A stretch of 64,000 bases of DNA, taken from positions 161,741 to 225,740 of the forward strand of contig NMRB01000303.1 in assembly GCA_002633025.1 (NCBI GenBank), in the 5' to 3' direction. Positions 1 through 13,000 of the stretch are shown here, piece by piece. A program made the position numbers and the translations under genes. Within the stretch, counting starts at the first letter, position 1; each line of letters starts with the position of its first letter. The notes below the pieces were generated by a model, which was given only the letters and a program-made list of their open reading frames with translations, was not told the origin of the DNA and did not search any database. The stretch comes from Notospermus geniculatus. Its lineage: Eukaryota > Nemertea > Pilidiophora > Heteronemertea > Lineidae.

Positions 1-1103
1 AAGACATCCTTCTCAACAATTCTTTGAATTCCACTGGATTCAGCCACTCTCCCCATGTTGGTCGGTGTTTGGGGTGCAGGGTCATACAGATTATACTGAA
101 ACAAAGTTCTTCACATGCGAACATAGGCCACAGCAATGAGCAACTCCATTCCAGCATTACCTCGGTCAATCTCTTTGCTACCAATGGTTCCCCTTCTATC
201 TCTCGAGAACCCAGAATGATGGCAGAATCTCCAACATGCCCAACATAAAGTTTGCAATCACGTATAATTGCAACACTGGCTGTTGTTCCAGCAGTGCTTG
301 GCCGACCACTCCAGGTTTTGGGCCACTTTTCTGTAAAAGAAACAGCAAATATTTAATTTATCATGCCTAGTTACATTGCCTTGGATAATTCTGAAGGAGG
401 TGCGCAAAATGCATGCACAGAAGTCAGCAAATCTTGACAAATAAAAACCACGTGGCAATGTTTACATTTGAGCAACAGTCACATGACCAAATAAGGTCAG
501 ACAGAGGTCACCGGTCAGAAACGCGCAAGGGAATTGGGAACTGAGAAGCCTTATAAAATCCTTGTTTCACGACTCAAAATTACAATCAACAGACTTCTTG
601 AACTATCAGGAAAGCTGAGCATAACGAGTAGAATGCTATGAGGTTAGTTAAAATCTAATCGTCAACATACAGAATCGTGGAAACACAATTTTGCATCCAG
701 GAAATGGGCGCCAAATCAAATTCAGCTCGCGAAACGAAAACGAGGTTGTGAAAATATTGAAACTGAACCGCGGCTAACGATCGTCACTGTCGAGGCTCTA
801 CCAACCTAATTCCTTCCACATCAGCTGGTGTGTGTTGATGAAACCAATCTTGATTGCCTTCAGAACATCTTCATCTTTATCAGACCAAAAAGAATCCTGG
901 CTTGTTATTTCCTGAAGCAGTTGTTTCTTGGCAAATTCAGCAGCATGACGACCACCATGGCCGTCGTACACCGCGAAGAAAGCCAACTGGGCTTCTCCTT
1001 GTTCATCTTCTAGAAATTTAGTCACATACACATCTTCCATGTATTTCCTCTCACCCTGACTGAGTTTGTACGAACATCGTAAGTTCAAACCGATCCCCGA
1101 CAT
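1..1103 (-). CDS. PPM1D: PPM1D/Wip1-like PP2C serine/threonine phosphatase, 5' exons (partial)
   Basis: Metal-dependent PP2C phosphatase, truncated by the window edge. Exon 1 runs 1103 to 806 with its ATG at 1103. Exon 2 is 330-161 and a probable exon 3 is 95-1. Exon 1 ends in phase 1 at GAATTAG before GTTGGT, and exon 2 supplies the two missing bases after a TTTTACAG acceptor. Visible motifs are GRKYMEDV-like ([14 protein letters not shown]), the metal-binding [27 protein letters not shown] and [12 protein letters not shown]. These follow the PPM1D order better than other PP2Cs, notably the M-W-K-x-L-x-x-W-P-K-T stretch across the splice. Exon 3 needs a short 65-bp intron; its SGIQRIVEK segment lines up with SGVNRVVWK of vertebrate PPM1D, but the residues before it match poorly. 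The vertebrate enzyme is nuclear and damps p53/ATM signalling; that role here is inferred. The acidic, proline-rich insert of the vertebrate N-terminus is absent. Confidence 0.8.
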
Positions 1104-1854
1104 GACGATATGGTCCCCAAAGACTGAAAAAAACTCGCAAACCCAACGTTAGGAAATCCGTTTGTGTCCATGAAAGTCCACGATTACGATATTTACATAT
1201 CGATCGAATTTGTCCAGACACGAATGTATCCTGATTCCCTATTGGTCCGTTGTGGCGGGACAAAGGTCATGTTACCATATATGGAACACGAAGCACTTTG
1301 TTTTGGTCTTCAGACTTTGATAGATAATTCAAAGGCGGTAAAGTGACTCTTTCAACTCCGTCTAAATGTGACTTCTCTCTGCTTCTAGAAATCAGCGAAA
1401 CGTCGAGTTACAGAAAAAACATTTTCTTTTGCCCATATAACCGGTAGAAACTGAATTCTTCGAAGTAGTGTAGGCGTTGGTACAAGGTACCAGGTTCACT
1501 GAGACGATGCGGAACTAGACCCCAGATCTATTAGGATATCAATTGTTAAAGACTAAAAACTGTGACCTTGACCGCCGACGCAACCCGCTGACTATGAATT
1601 TCCAAACAATAACGTGACCGACGTGTTACAAATGTTGCCAAATTATGAAATTATTGCGAAATATTTGTTTTTGTTGATGTATATTGCAATGCCTAACAAC
1701 TGGCAATCACACTGCCAATGAGTAAATGAGGTGTCATGGTAAGAACGAGGTGATGACACGTTTTGAAGTGTCACAGTGTCACAGTGTGGGGGGATGAGGG
1801 AAAATGTACAGTCAGTGCAAGGCAATGCACATAGCGATTGTGTACATTTAGCTA

Positions 1855-2035
1855 CGCCTAGCATGCTAGGCCTAGGAGGCCCAGTGATTTTCTACACCTA
1901 GGCCTAGGCCTACTTACTTACTAGGCTAGGCTAATAGGCTAGGCTAGGCATAGGTAGGCCTAGGTGGCATGAACGTGTGGCATGCCTAGAGGTAGGCTAG
2001 GTAGAAGTAGTAGCCTAGGCCCCTAGCCCTATATA
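1855..2035. repeat. TAGGC/TAGGCCTA-rich low-complexity tract
   Basis: A run of degenerate ctaggcctaggaggcc / taggctaggctaggcat units without a fixed period. Shorter TAGGCCTA patches recur through the window's noncoding DNA. Confidence 0.7.
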
Positions 2036-2425
2036 CTCTCCCATGGCCATGTCTCCATTCCACTTTCGAGTGGTGCGAGGTTTATGAATGATAGCTCTGC
2101 AATGGCTAGGCTAGGTCAAATTTGACGAAACATAGGCCTACGTCAATGGACTCGTCTTTCTTGCTGGTATCTAATAATGTAAGTGTCATTATATTCACAA
2201 TAGTTAAATCGTTGAAATTGACAAAAATGTCATTTTTGCCGATCGGCTGACTCCATTCACCATTGAAATGACGTTGACATCGTGAGCGCCACAGGAGGAA
2301 CGTCAGATCGGTCTATTTGTTCAGGGGAGCGGAGAGAAGCCTCTGACATGTCTGAGTCTGAGACAGTTCTCATTTGACCTCAGTTTATTCCATGCTGACA
2401 CTGACAGAGGTTAGGCCTAATTGTG

Positions 2426-2593
2426 CATCAGGGGCTGGTTGCACAAAACTCATGTTAGCGCTAACATGGTGTTAGCGCTAACTTTTATGTTAGATGACGT
2501 CAAAATCCATTGTCATTTTACGTCATTTAACATGATGTTAGCGCTAACATGATGTTAGCGCTAACATGAGTTTTGTGCAACCTAGCCCTGATG
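2426..2593. mobile_element. Hairpin MITE with nested GTTAGCGCTAAC palindromes
   Basis: A near-perfect inverted repeat of about 168 bp. The left arm (catcaggggctggttgcac, then aaaactcatgttagcgctaa) is mirrored at the right end (ttttgtgcaacctagccctg). The 12-bp palindrome GTTAGCGCTAAC occurs four times in symmetric positions. No coding capacity. It lies inside the larger 2056-2954 element. Confidence 0.8.
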
Positions 2594-2845
2594 AATAAAA
2601 TAACATTTAACATCCACATTTCTAGCACACAATCTCACAGGCAAAAGCTTGGCTGAACATAGGAACGCAGGGTGGCTGCCCACCCCTATGAAAAATCAAC
2701 GCGACCAAATAATACCCAGCGCTCCTCACGGGCAAATCATGGAACTACACTTTGTACACAAACTCGCGTGCACAGGTCAAAATATCGAGAAGTAGTGGGA
2801 ATATCGTGATGAAACTTGAATTATAAGATACACGGCTTTCAATTG

Positions 2846-2866
2846 TCATCATCATCATCATCATCA
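2846..2866. repeat. (TCA)n microsatellite
   Basis: Seven consecutive TCA trinucleotides between flanking aattg and aatc. Confidence 0.9.
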
Positions 2867-5163
2867 AATCAATTGATGTACAGTAGCCTATGTCAAATTT
2901 GACCCAGCCGTTGCGCTATCATTCATAAACCTCGCGCCACTCGAAAGTGGAATTTAGTAGGGCCTAGCTATTTTATAGGGCTTCTTGTTCATAGGCAGGT
3001 GGATGTACATGTCTTGGCCTACTCAATCTGTTTGAATATCCTGCAGTGCAGTGGTCCCACTGGACAGGCCTGGAAAGTGGAAGAGATTCTGCAGTTGCAG
3101 GTAGGCCTATTGCAGTATTGATTTGTGAAACCCTTGTGACAACGGTTTTTTCAGACACATCCTGTGGGAGTGAAGAACTGTGACTTAGATAGTTGATGTT
3201 TTGTCCTGCAGATAGATGGCAGCAGTAGTCAGCTGTCTGGGCGTATTGATTTTACCCAGTGCATTACAGTGACCAGGATCCCTGTGTCTGACTCATGCTG
3301 TATAAGGACATAGGACGATATTGTCATAGTTATAGATTGACTTGATAAATTATTGATGGCCCTGGTGTCAGCTAATGTCTAATGTACAGCCATAACGTGC
3401 CATTCATGTGTCTAATCCTAAACTCCTTAGCAATTATACTGCATGATTTGAAGTGTTGAATCTATCGAAAATGCCAGNTAAAATATTTCATAGAGTAGAA
3501 ATGTGTTTGAACGAGTCAAGGCTTCATCATGTATTGTATAGGTGAATGATTTCAACCAGCTGTTCGTGTTGGCACAGTGCTGGCTTACCTGATTGTAATA
3601 AAATATGTGAGCCATAATGCTGGTTGGTTAGTGTAACACTACAAGGATACTGAGCTATGCTGGGTTCAATATTGAATGTTCCTCTGAACTGAACACACAG
3701 ATCAAGTGCAAGGTTCTGCTTTGTACTATTTGGGAAGGATTACTGCCTTTTGACCATCCATTGGTGGCTGTGTAAGTCAGGATCTTTATTGGAGTCTTTA
3801 TTGCTATGGAGGGTGAGTTCTTTGGGTGTGACATGCTAGTGCTTTTTGTGTAGATTGGCTGCAGTGCAGGTGAAATGTACAATGGTCTTATTGTGGAATG
3901 TATTGGCTGCAGTAGACTGAGGCAGGCAACATGTATGCTGTCATTAGAGTCTGTTGGCTTTGTCCATGCATGTGGTTGGGGTGCAGCTGCCATTGGTTGT
4001 TTGGGGTGGAGACGGCATCGATATCTCGCTCTCACTGACGTCGTTTACCAACAGCAGCGATAACCCACACGAGGTTTTGATCACACTCCAGTCCAAATAG
4101 GGTCAAGGAATGAGAAGCTACCAGCTTCTCTTAAAATAATTACCCCAAATTTCTTTGTGGGTAGCCTACATCATGTATACAGGTCATGGTATTGGAATTT
4201 GGTGTTTGGATGTTTTGGTGTTTAGGACTTTGTCACACACAAGCCAGGGTGCGAAACCAAATCACACTGTGTCCCAGGTGAGTGCTGTGGGTAAAAACTC
4301 CCAACCCTCTTTATCTTGATTGAATGATTTGTCCAAGCTCATTTCAGGCAGGTCTGACTCAGTCACTGAGTGGTGGCACATAACAGTTGGAACATCAACA
4401 GTTTCATCTCTGACTGTGATGGGTTCAATTCCCAGTTTGGCTTTCCCTTCATGGTTCGCCGGTTTGGTTGTCAGTTTGCTTTACTGTAGTCCATTGTCAG
4501 TATAATTCCTCCAAGCTTCACCAGAATGGGGTTTGGTATGAAAAAGACATACCGGTAAACCAGTATTGTCTACCGGTAATAGACAAAAAATGCTATGGGT
4601 TTTCAAAATTGCATAATTTTCATGGATTGAACTGTTGTTGTTGCCCAAATTTGTCGTTTCTGTGTTTGCCCAGAAATCAAACACAGGTTTCTTTCTGTTT
4701 GTCCAGTGCTCTTAAAAACTAGTTAAATACCAAAAACTAGGTAGAAATGTGACTGCAATTTGTGACATTCTGAACATATCTAGGCCTGCCACACAACTGA
4801 ATATTTCATGAAGTGGACTCGTTAAGTATGTGATTTGGGTGGTGTTCATTCTGATTTGCATGTTTTTAGTGATCATTCAGTCTTGCTGGGGCAAGAATTC
4901 CTTGCTGGTGCATGTATTTGAGACATTTAGAACATCATATTCATGTTGTTTGGCTTTTTGGCCAGCTGGTACATGTAGGATGACCGGCCGTGCTGTTGGA
5001 GGTGAGTCTTGTGCTTCGCTGATGGTTGAGGGCTGAGTTAAGTCTGCTTTTCCCCCTGGGGGTGTCTATAAAACTAAGACCTANATGTCGTCGTAGGCCC
5101 TAACCCGGGCACTTGCGAAATCTCCCTATTTTCTCTGGTAGCACCATCTTGAACAATTAAGCA

Positions 5164-5294
5164 GGGTTCATTGGCACACGAATCCGGTCCATTCATTCCG
5201 TTTGCCCCTAGTTTTGTGGATATGACAACGCAAAAGTCCATTTGATATTTTGATGGGCCTGAATCGGACTAAATCCGTGTGCCAATGAGCCCCC
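5164..5294. mobile_element. Short inverted-repeat element (MITE-like)
   Basis: The left end (gttcattggcacacgaatcc) is mirrored by the right end (atccgtgtgccaatgagccc), giving about 18-35 bp of imperfect TIR around a 130-bp body. No coding potential. Confidence 0.55.
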
Positions 5295-7085
5295 ACTTAC
5301 TTTTATTTATGGACAGCTTGGACAAACTAGGAGGCGTTTTTGTCTTTTGAGTGGGAGGGGGGTATTTGTCATGTTGAACTGATTGACCGACCATTCACAA
5401 AACCAAAGGAATGAGCTCTTTGGGAATGACACTGCAGGAAATCAGCCTACTTGTATATGATTATGATAACAACCCATATTGACAATGATCTTTATAATTG
5501 CAATACCAGGTGGTATAATCTTTGAACTTGGCATTGTCTGTTGACATGTTCATGTTGGTCCACCAGGCATAAAAAATAGCCCCTCCTTAAATGCCTCTGT
5601 GGCCCTGTGTCTAGTTTGCTAGTGTGGGTCATGCTATGCTGTGCCCTGATCACACAAGTAATACATGTACAAGTAGGCCTATTCTCCAGTGGTATGCTAA
5701 GAAATATTTTCAAGTTTTTCCAACGGAACTACCAATGTTTTTGAGTTCTTATAGTTATCTTCAGAATGTTTCCCGAAAGTACTTCAGCCTAGTTTTTCCT
5801 TTTTGTTCAATCTGTTCTAGGACAAAGATAGAAAAATCTGGGCTTGCTACTGATTTTGCGACCAATATCTTTGTGATATTATAGAAAATCTTTTATCTTA
5901 TGTTTACTTTATAACAATTTTGTGACAGCCCTGTCACGTGGTGAGATTCTCAGTCATGACAGTCTGATGCATAGGACTGACATAAGGTTATCACTGGTTT
6001 CCTCCCACATAGTCAATGGTTGTATAGTGGGGATTGTATAAAAAGGTCGTGATGTGATTTGAAGCCAAATTTTGTCTGTAGTACTACTGGTGCCGTGCAA
6101 TGAGATGGTGAAACTACATCATTTATTTTAAGGGTTGAACACTTACAAGTGTATCACTATCAGCCAGGTAAAGCCCCGTTAAATAACCCTTCATATCTTT
6201 CTCACAATAAAACGATTGGGGTGAATGTTCTGTGATGATATAGTGAGAGGTGATACACATAAATTCTGACATTGAATTGCCGTGCTTGTCAAAAGTCGTT
6301 CTTTAAAAAGTCTGATGTTGGTTCGGCCTGCTTTTACTGCTTTTATGGTCTTTTGTACTCTATGCATGGGTAATGGGCCAGTCATGGGGACGGCATTGTG
6401 TTGTCTGGGGACATGCAGTCACAGAGTTGTGTAGACAGTGGTCAGACGGTAGAGGGGACTGTGTGGATAGGAAATCTCTGCCATATTTTGTCTGGGGTGC
6501 TCGTCTCTTCAGTGGATACCGGTTTAGTTCGCAGTTCTGGTTTCCTGAGCAGAATTTGTAGTTTCCTTTCCGGATACAAGTCATGTCGGTGAATAGTGAG
6601 AAATAAGACAAGGACGAAGGTAGCTGAATGTGATTGTAGGCCTAGTGGCAGTTAGTGCTATGTTGTAATGTAGTTTGTACAGTCAGGACAGCAAAGAATG
6701 ATCAGTCTGACATCAGATTTTAAGCAGCCTTTGTTTCATTGTACATTCAGTGTGGGCATGTATGTCTTGCATAGCATTATATCCAGCTAGTGCTTGTTGC
6801 TCACCAAGCGCTTTAAAAATTCAGTGGGAAAAGCATTGAACATGTTGATGAGATGGTGCTTCATATGCTGCCAGATAAGTGCCGAAAAATTGATCATTCA
6901 AAGTCTGCATGATAGTGTAAAGCGCAGGTTCTGCTGTGCTGGCCAACACTTGCAGGGGTTGTTTTATGGATAATAATGCTTTTGATGATCACCAGGGTAA
7001 TTCAATGTCTGTTTATATTTTGCAGGAGCTTTGAGCTGTGATCTGCCGTATGGCACTTACCTCGTCTTGATCTCATCCATCTACC

Positions 7086-10000
7086 ATGAAACGAAATGCG
7101 AAGGCAACAACTCCATCCAAGTCCTCAGCTGGGCCTAGCCAGTCCAAGGCAACAGCGACTGGTACACAGGAGCAGAGTAAGGACATTGGGGATACAGCGC
7201 AGAAAGGTAGTGGTGACGTTCCAGAGAAGTCCAAAGAGAGAACACAACGAGGTGGTGCTGTCCGGAAAAAAAGTGACACTCCACTTGTTAAATCTTTGAG
7301 CAAAAGTCATGACAATTTAGCCAGTGTGTTACGGCGTAAAGCAACAGCACAGTCGACGCAGCAACCGCGATCTGTTATAGGGATTCCGAAGAGTGAGGAT
7401 GTGAGTGGGGCTGCTAATGGTAAATCAGCGGGTAATAAAGAAAACCATTCTGTTCGGGAGAGAAGTACTTCTGTAGTAGCAGTCACGACTTCTCCGCCTA
7501 AGAGACTGCGATCTGATGTGGTCAAAAAGGCCAAAAGTACCCCAAATATTGACCAAGCAGGCTCACCAATGAAGAAGGCCTCGAGTACACAGAATATCAG
7601 CAAGATGCCTGCGTCCGTTAAGCGGGCATCAAGCACCCAAAATGTCAGCCGTGATAAGCCTGGACGCAGCCAGCGCACCTCCGCACCGGCTAACATCATG
7701 GCGTATAATGCTGAACTTTTGGCAAGCTTTGAGAAGGAGAAGAAAATTCTCGAAGGAAAGATTTCGGAGCTACGACAGGTGTCTGAGAATCGTAAAACTG
7801 AGATTGAGCGTTTGAAATTCGAAACGAAAAGACTGAAGGAGCGGATTAATGATCAACCGGATGAAGAATTGGACTTGTTACGGAACGAGAATCGTTTGTT
7901 AAAAGACCGCCTTCATGAGCTCGGCGTGTGCGTAGAACAGATCACCGACAGTGAGAAACTTTCCTTGCTTCAAGAAAAACGGGCGCTGAAGCAGGATAGC
8001 GTTAGTGTTACTAGTGACGGGTTGATAAATTCAAAACACGCCAGTAGGGGGAGTGAGGATGCATTGGATCTTGCTTCATTCGATTCAGGAGACTTTGGAT
8101 TAAGTGCCAATGATCTGGCATGTGTAACTCCTGACCACCCTTCGACGTTTTCCCTGGAGAATAGCAACTGGGAAAAACAAAGTAATAAGAGTCATGGCAG
8201 TGATGCTCTAAGCGAGATTTCTGTCGCTTGTCTTCAGGATCGTATTAGTCAGATGGAAGAGACACATTACAGTACGAGTGAAGAACTCCAAGCCACATTA
8301 CAGGAGTTAGGCGACCTGCAATCAATGGTCAATGAATTGACCCTGGAGAATGAACGCTTGGCTGACGAGAAGGCCGTGCTTTTGGAGTCACTCTGCGCTC
8401 AAACGGAGAAATTGGAGCACAGTCGAATGCAAATTGATCATCTGAAATCATTGCTGGTGAGTGAGAATGATACGTCAAAAAGTGTAAGAGAGCAGCAGCT
8501 GCTTGATATTATAAAAAGTTCACAGATTGAGAAGGATGAAATACTGCTCCGGCAGATGGAATTGTGCAATTGTGTTCAGGGGTTGGAGACTCAGACCCGT
8601 GAACAACAAGACGTCGTCATGGCGTTGAAGGACAAGAGTCATCTCTTGGAAGATAAGAACGAGAGTTTCCTCGCAGACAAGAAGGCTGCTGAGGAGTCGA
8701 ATCGGGAATTAAAAGAACAAATCGCAGCTGAACAGATTGAGTTACAGCGGTATAAGACGTTGTTGGATAATGAGAAAGCTAAGGTGCTGGAGTTGGAGCA
8801 GTTCAGGAATGCTTCTGACAAGACGGAGCTGGAGGAACTTCTCGACAACACACGCCAAGAGAAAGATAAGTTAGAGGTGAAGCTTACTGATGTTCAGGAA
8901 GCGTTGGCTCATAGTCAATGTGAGGTGGGCCGCTTAAAGGATCTGCTTTCGTCGTTCGAGGAAGAGATGAAGGTGATTAAGAACAATGCGAAAACGAATG
9001 TAAGCGATATGGAATACAAGATACAGCAGATGGTCGGGGAGAAGATGGAGTTACGACAGGAGTTGGAGGCCTTACGGGATCAAATTGACCATCTGGAACA
9101 AGACTGCGATCGCTATTCGGAAGAGAAGAAAGATCTGGCTACGGCTTCTAATGAAATGCAAGCCAAGTTAGACGCAGCTGTCTTTAAGAATGAAGAACTA
9201 CAGACTGAGATTAGAGAGCTTAATGCCAAACACGAGGAAGACGTGGCCGAGTGGAAACAATTTCAGTCGGATCTGCAAAAAGCTGTCGTCATTGCCAATG
9301 ATATTAAAACGGAAACGCAAGAAGATATGGAGGAAGTTTTGAATGAGAATGCCATGCTCAAGGAAAGGATCTTCAGTATGTCGACGGAGAACAATAAAAT
9401 TAAGGGTGATTTGGAAAGGTTAAAAATGGTTGAATCTGACAAAGAGAATACGGGGGTATTTGGGTCGGACTTGAGGGGAAGAGTGAAAAACTCTGTAGAT
9501 CGAGAATTAGCCAACTTAAATTTACGTGGACAGGCGTTAAAGACGACGGGAATGACTGGATCTGCGAGCGGTAAACAAAATATGTCCGTGAAGAAAATCA
9601 TAAACTCTATTGAACAGCAGGTGAAAGTTGGGCATGCATCTCCAACAGCTGGTACTGGGGAGAGGCGGGGGTCAACATCTGATGCTCCACTGTCCCCTCA
9701 AGAGATAAAGGCGTCCGAGTCTTCGCCCGTCAAGGAGGCTTACCCACATCAGCGGAGGAGCAGTGCTCCTTCTGAAGTACATCTAAAATCAGCCCTTAAA
9801 AAGCCATCGGAAGTTGATGATAGGAAGCCGCCACTAAATCGAGGTCATACGTTCGCTCACCCAATCTCATCGCTCAAAAAACTAACAGTGAAGGAAGAAG
9901 CTAGTCCGCCGCCACCGAGGTCTGTTGATCAGCCCGATGGGACGAAGGTACCACCAGCCATTACTTCCATTCTGTCCACGGAACTGAGGAGAAATAGTGT

Positions 10001-13000
10001 CTCGTAAGTATGAAGTGTTGTAGCTTCGTTTTGATTTGGAAACTTTGCTTCTGTACTTGGCCTTACAGATCTGTAAGGCAAAGTACTGAAAAGCAATCTC
10101 CAACGGGTCTGCAAGAAGTTCATCTTCTTGAAGACTCGTTGGAGATTGCTGGCTAGGACAGGAGAGAAGTTTGCTGATAATGAGGCTGCTGGGTGTGGTA
10201 TCTTCTTCCCCAACCCGCGCTGCCCCACCCGTGGGTGGTAGGTAACTTGCAATGTCGAATGGAAGTCCTGGGACCAATATCTGTCTCAGTTGGAATGAGA
10301 AGAATTGGGGGCAAGAAGTTTACCTGGCCAGAAACCGGAACATGTAGATGGCTCGTGGAGAAAAGTTTTCCAGTGAATTTACTTGTACCCAAAACATCCC
10401 CATGATGTTCCCCCATGGCATTATTTACAAATAAAGAATTGTAACAACCTTGTGGTGAGATGGTGGAATTCTCTGTGGGGAGAAATAAAAGAAGGGTATG
10501 TTTATACCTGTCATGGTTGTGCAACAGGTAGATCTTGTTGGGTGCAGACTCTGTACACCAGCAGAGCTACCATTTCATCCCACCTGTTTACAAACATCAC
10601 TTGCAGTCTCCTCAAGGATGATTGAGATACCTAATCTCTTGCTTCCTAGGAAATTGTTCCTGTCTCTTTAGATGAGGGTATACTATTCTGGAAGCACCTG
10701 TTCTACTCAAATTGCACGCTTGTTAGCACTTGAAAAACGCATTGGTAACTAAGAAAATATACATGTATTTGGCTCCATTTTTAGCTCACTGGGGTGAGCT
10801 ATTACAATGGTGCGGTGTCCGTCGTCCGTCGTCGTCGTCGTCCGTCGTCGTTGTCCGTTAGCAGGGCACGTTTCGTAACCGCTGGAGCTATTGATCTGAA
10901 ACTTGGTACATATATACCCCTAGGTCAGATGACCCACGACACCAAGTTTCGGTCCCATTCGACTCTCAGTTTGGCCACCAGGTGGCGGAAACCAAAAACA
11001 CAAAAAGTGCAATAACTCCTGAACTAATGACTGGATCATCTCCAAATTTTTATCATAGGTGCAGCTAATAAGGGTACATAACATATATAACGGGTTTTTG
11101 ATTTGACCTACTTTTCAAGGTCACAGAGGTCAAAGTTCGACAAAAGTGACGAACCTGCCACAGTTTGTCATTATTTCACCGAGCAACTTCATATCTTGCA
11201 TAAACATGCATTGGAAGGGTACCTTTAAAAATACCAAGTTTCGGCCCGATTGGACTTCCAATATGGCCGCCAGGGGGCGTAACCTGAAAATCAAATAAAG
11301 TGCTATTACTCAGGAACGGCTTGACGCAGATTGCTCAAATTTGATATTTACCTCCATCTAGATGACCTTTACATGCATGTCAAATTTCGGCCTGATTTGA
11401 CTTCAAACATGGCCACCAGGTGGCGTAACCCAAAAATCATCAAAGTGCTGTAACTCAGGAACGCCTTAACCCAAAGCGCTCCAATGTGCTATGTGGCCCC
11501 CTGCAGATGACCTTTATGTCCATGTGAAGTTTCGGCCCAATCGGACATCCAATATGGCTGCCAGGTGGCGTAACCCGAAAATTATCAAAGTGCTGTAACT
11601 CAGGAATGACTTGACCCAACGCGCTCCAATGTGCTATGTGGTCCCCTGCAGATGACCTTTATGTGCATGTGAAGTTCCAGCCCGATCGGACATCCAATAT
11701 GGCCGCCAGGTGGCATAACCCAAAAATCATCAAAGTCTTTTCTGGGAATGACTTGACCCAGATTGCTCATAACTGATATGTACCTCCCTCTGTCATTAGA
11801 CTATTATGTCCAACCCAGTGAGCACATGGTCCATGGACCATTTCATTACCCAATGAGAACTTGCGGCAGAGTTGTGCCACATATTTTAATGAGAAATGTT
11901 GAAAATTGTGAGTTGGGCTCTTACTTGATTGTGATTGGGGGAAAATATGAAGTACGGCAATCGTAGTATAAAAAGAGTATTTTTGAAGTGTAGGAAGCTG
12001 AGTATTAAATTAGGTCACTTTGCGTGGTCAGCCGCCAGTGTTTCTTGGTTGATTGGCCCTCGGATCAATAGTCGAGTCAAGTGGCTTCAAGTACCAATAA
12101 TCGATGTGTACAACATTTCAGCTATCTCGAGTCTCTCTTGAGGTAAAAACCTTACCTATAATTCCATCGACACTCATCTCATGCAAGCTTTCCACTCGTT
12201 CATACCCAGTTTGGCAGATGCTGGTGTTTTTTGTCGTCTTAGTTTAAAAGGTCTGTCAGTTTTTCCTGCAAAACTTTGGATTGAATTTGTTGTTTTAAAA
12301 AAACTACTTCCCAGTCTGTTCCATCAAAGACTGCATGTAATTTCAGTTACCTTCCTGGAGGCAGTATAGTTTTTGCCCTAGACTGGTTTTCCCATGCACT
12401 CAGCCTTATTTACCGATCAACGCTGCACCAGGAGATGCCTGTTCTGGTATGAAATGAGTTACCGTACACATACCACTGTCATGACTTTTCATACTGAAAT
12501 GCTTGTTATGTTCCCCCAAGCCGGTCTTGGCAGGTGTGGTGTGGAAAAATCAATTCCAACAGTTCAGTTACACGTTCTACATGTAGTACCCTCGAGAGCC
12601 TTTCTTGTTGAAGGTGGTCTGCCTGTCACTGTCCACAAGATATTTCACAAGGAGCACAATTTAGGGAATTTCTGTGCACATTTCTTCATTATTATTTTGC
12701 CATTGTCATTTCCTTCCTATATCATATGACATGCTCCCCTTGGAGGTGTGAACTAACTTTTTCAGGTTTTAGTAATTTTATTTTTTGTGGATGACTTTAC
12801 CGTACTGAAAGCAATATTTGGAAGCCAGTTTGAAGTTTCATGAGAGTTGCTGGGTTTAATGTGCCATTGCTGTGGATGGCAATTAAACCTGACTGCTGTC
12901 TACCTCTTGCAATTGAGTTTAAAATGTTATTGTTTAGTTCCCTCTATTAATCTTATTAAGTTGTACCTGCATGTATTTATGCCATGGCATTCATTTTGTT

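Larger units (their letters stand above)
2056..2954. mobile_element. Non-autonomous DNA transposon with long terminal inverted repeats (about 0.9 kb)
   Basis: The left end (2056-2135: attccactttcgagtggtgc, then gaggtttatgaatgatag, then ggtcaaatttgac) recurs inverted at the right end (2890-2954). The match extends over roughly 80 bp with scattered mismatches. No transposase frame is present. A smaller hairpin element (2426-2593) and a (TCA)n microsatellite sit inside, so insertions are nested. Family not identified. Confidence 0.65.
1104..7025. other. Intergenic / 5' region between divergent PPM1D-like and SPECC1L genes
   Basis: About 5.9 kb separates the PPM1D-like ATG from the SPECC1L coding exon. 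The SPECC1L ATG exon begins at an acceptor (TTTTGCAG ending at 7025), so at least one noncoding 5' exon lies upstream somewhere here. I could not place it or a promoter. The stretch holds the TAGGC-rich tract and inverted-repeat elements listed separately. Short open frames here show no recognisable protein. Confidence 0.6.

Noticed and set aside
4364-4475. Possible tRNA-like SINE (gagtggtggcacataac ... gggttcaattccc)
   Set aside because: A box B-like string is present, but box A is poor and no related body was found elsewhere in the window.
9882-10524. Minus-strand frames of 107-131 codons across the SPECC1L exon 1 end
   Set aside because: They overlap a well-supported coding exon antisense and its intron, with no protein-like motifs.
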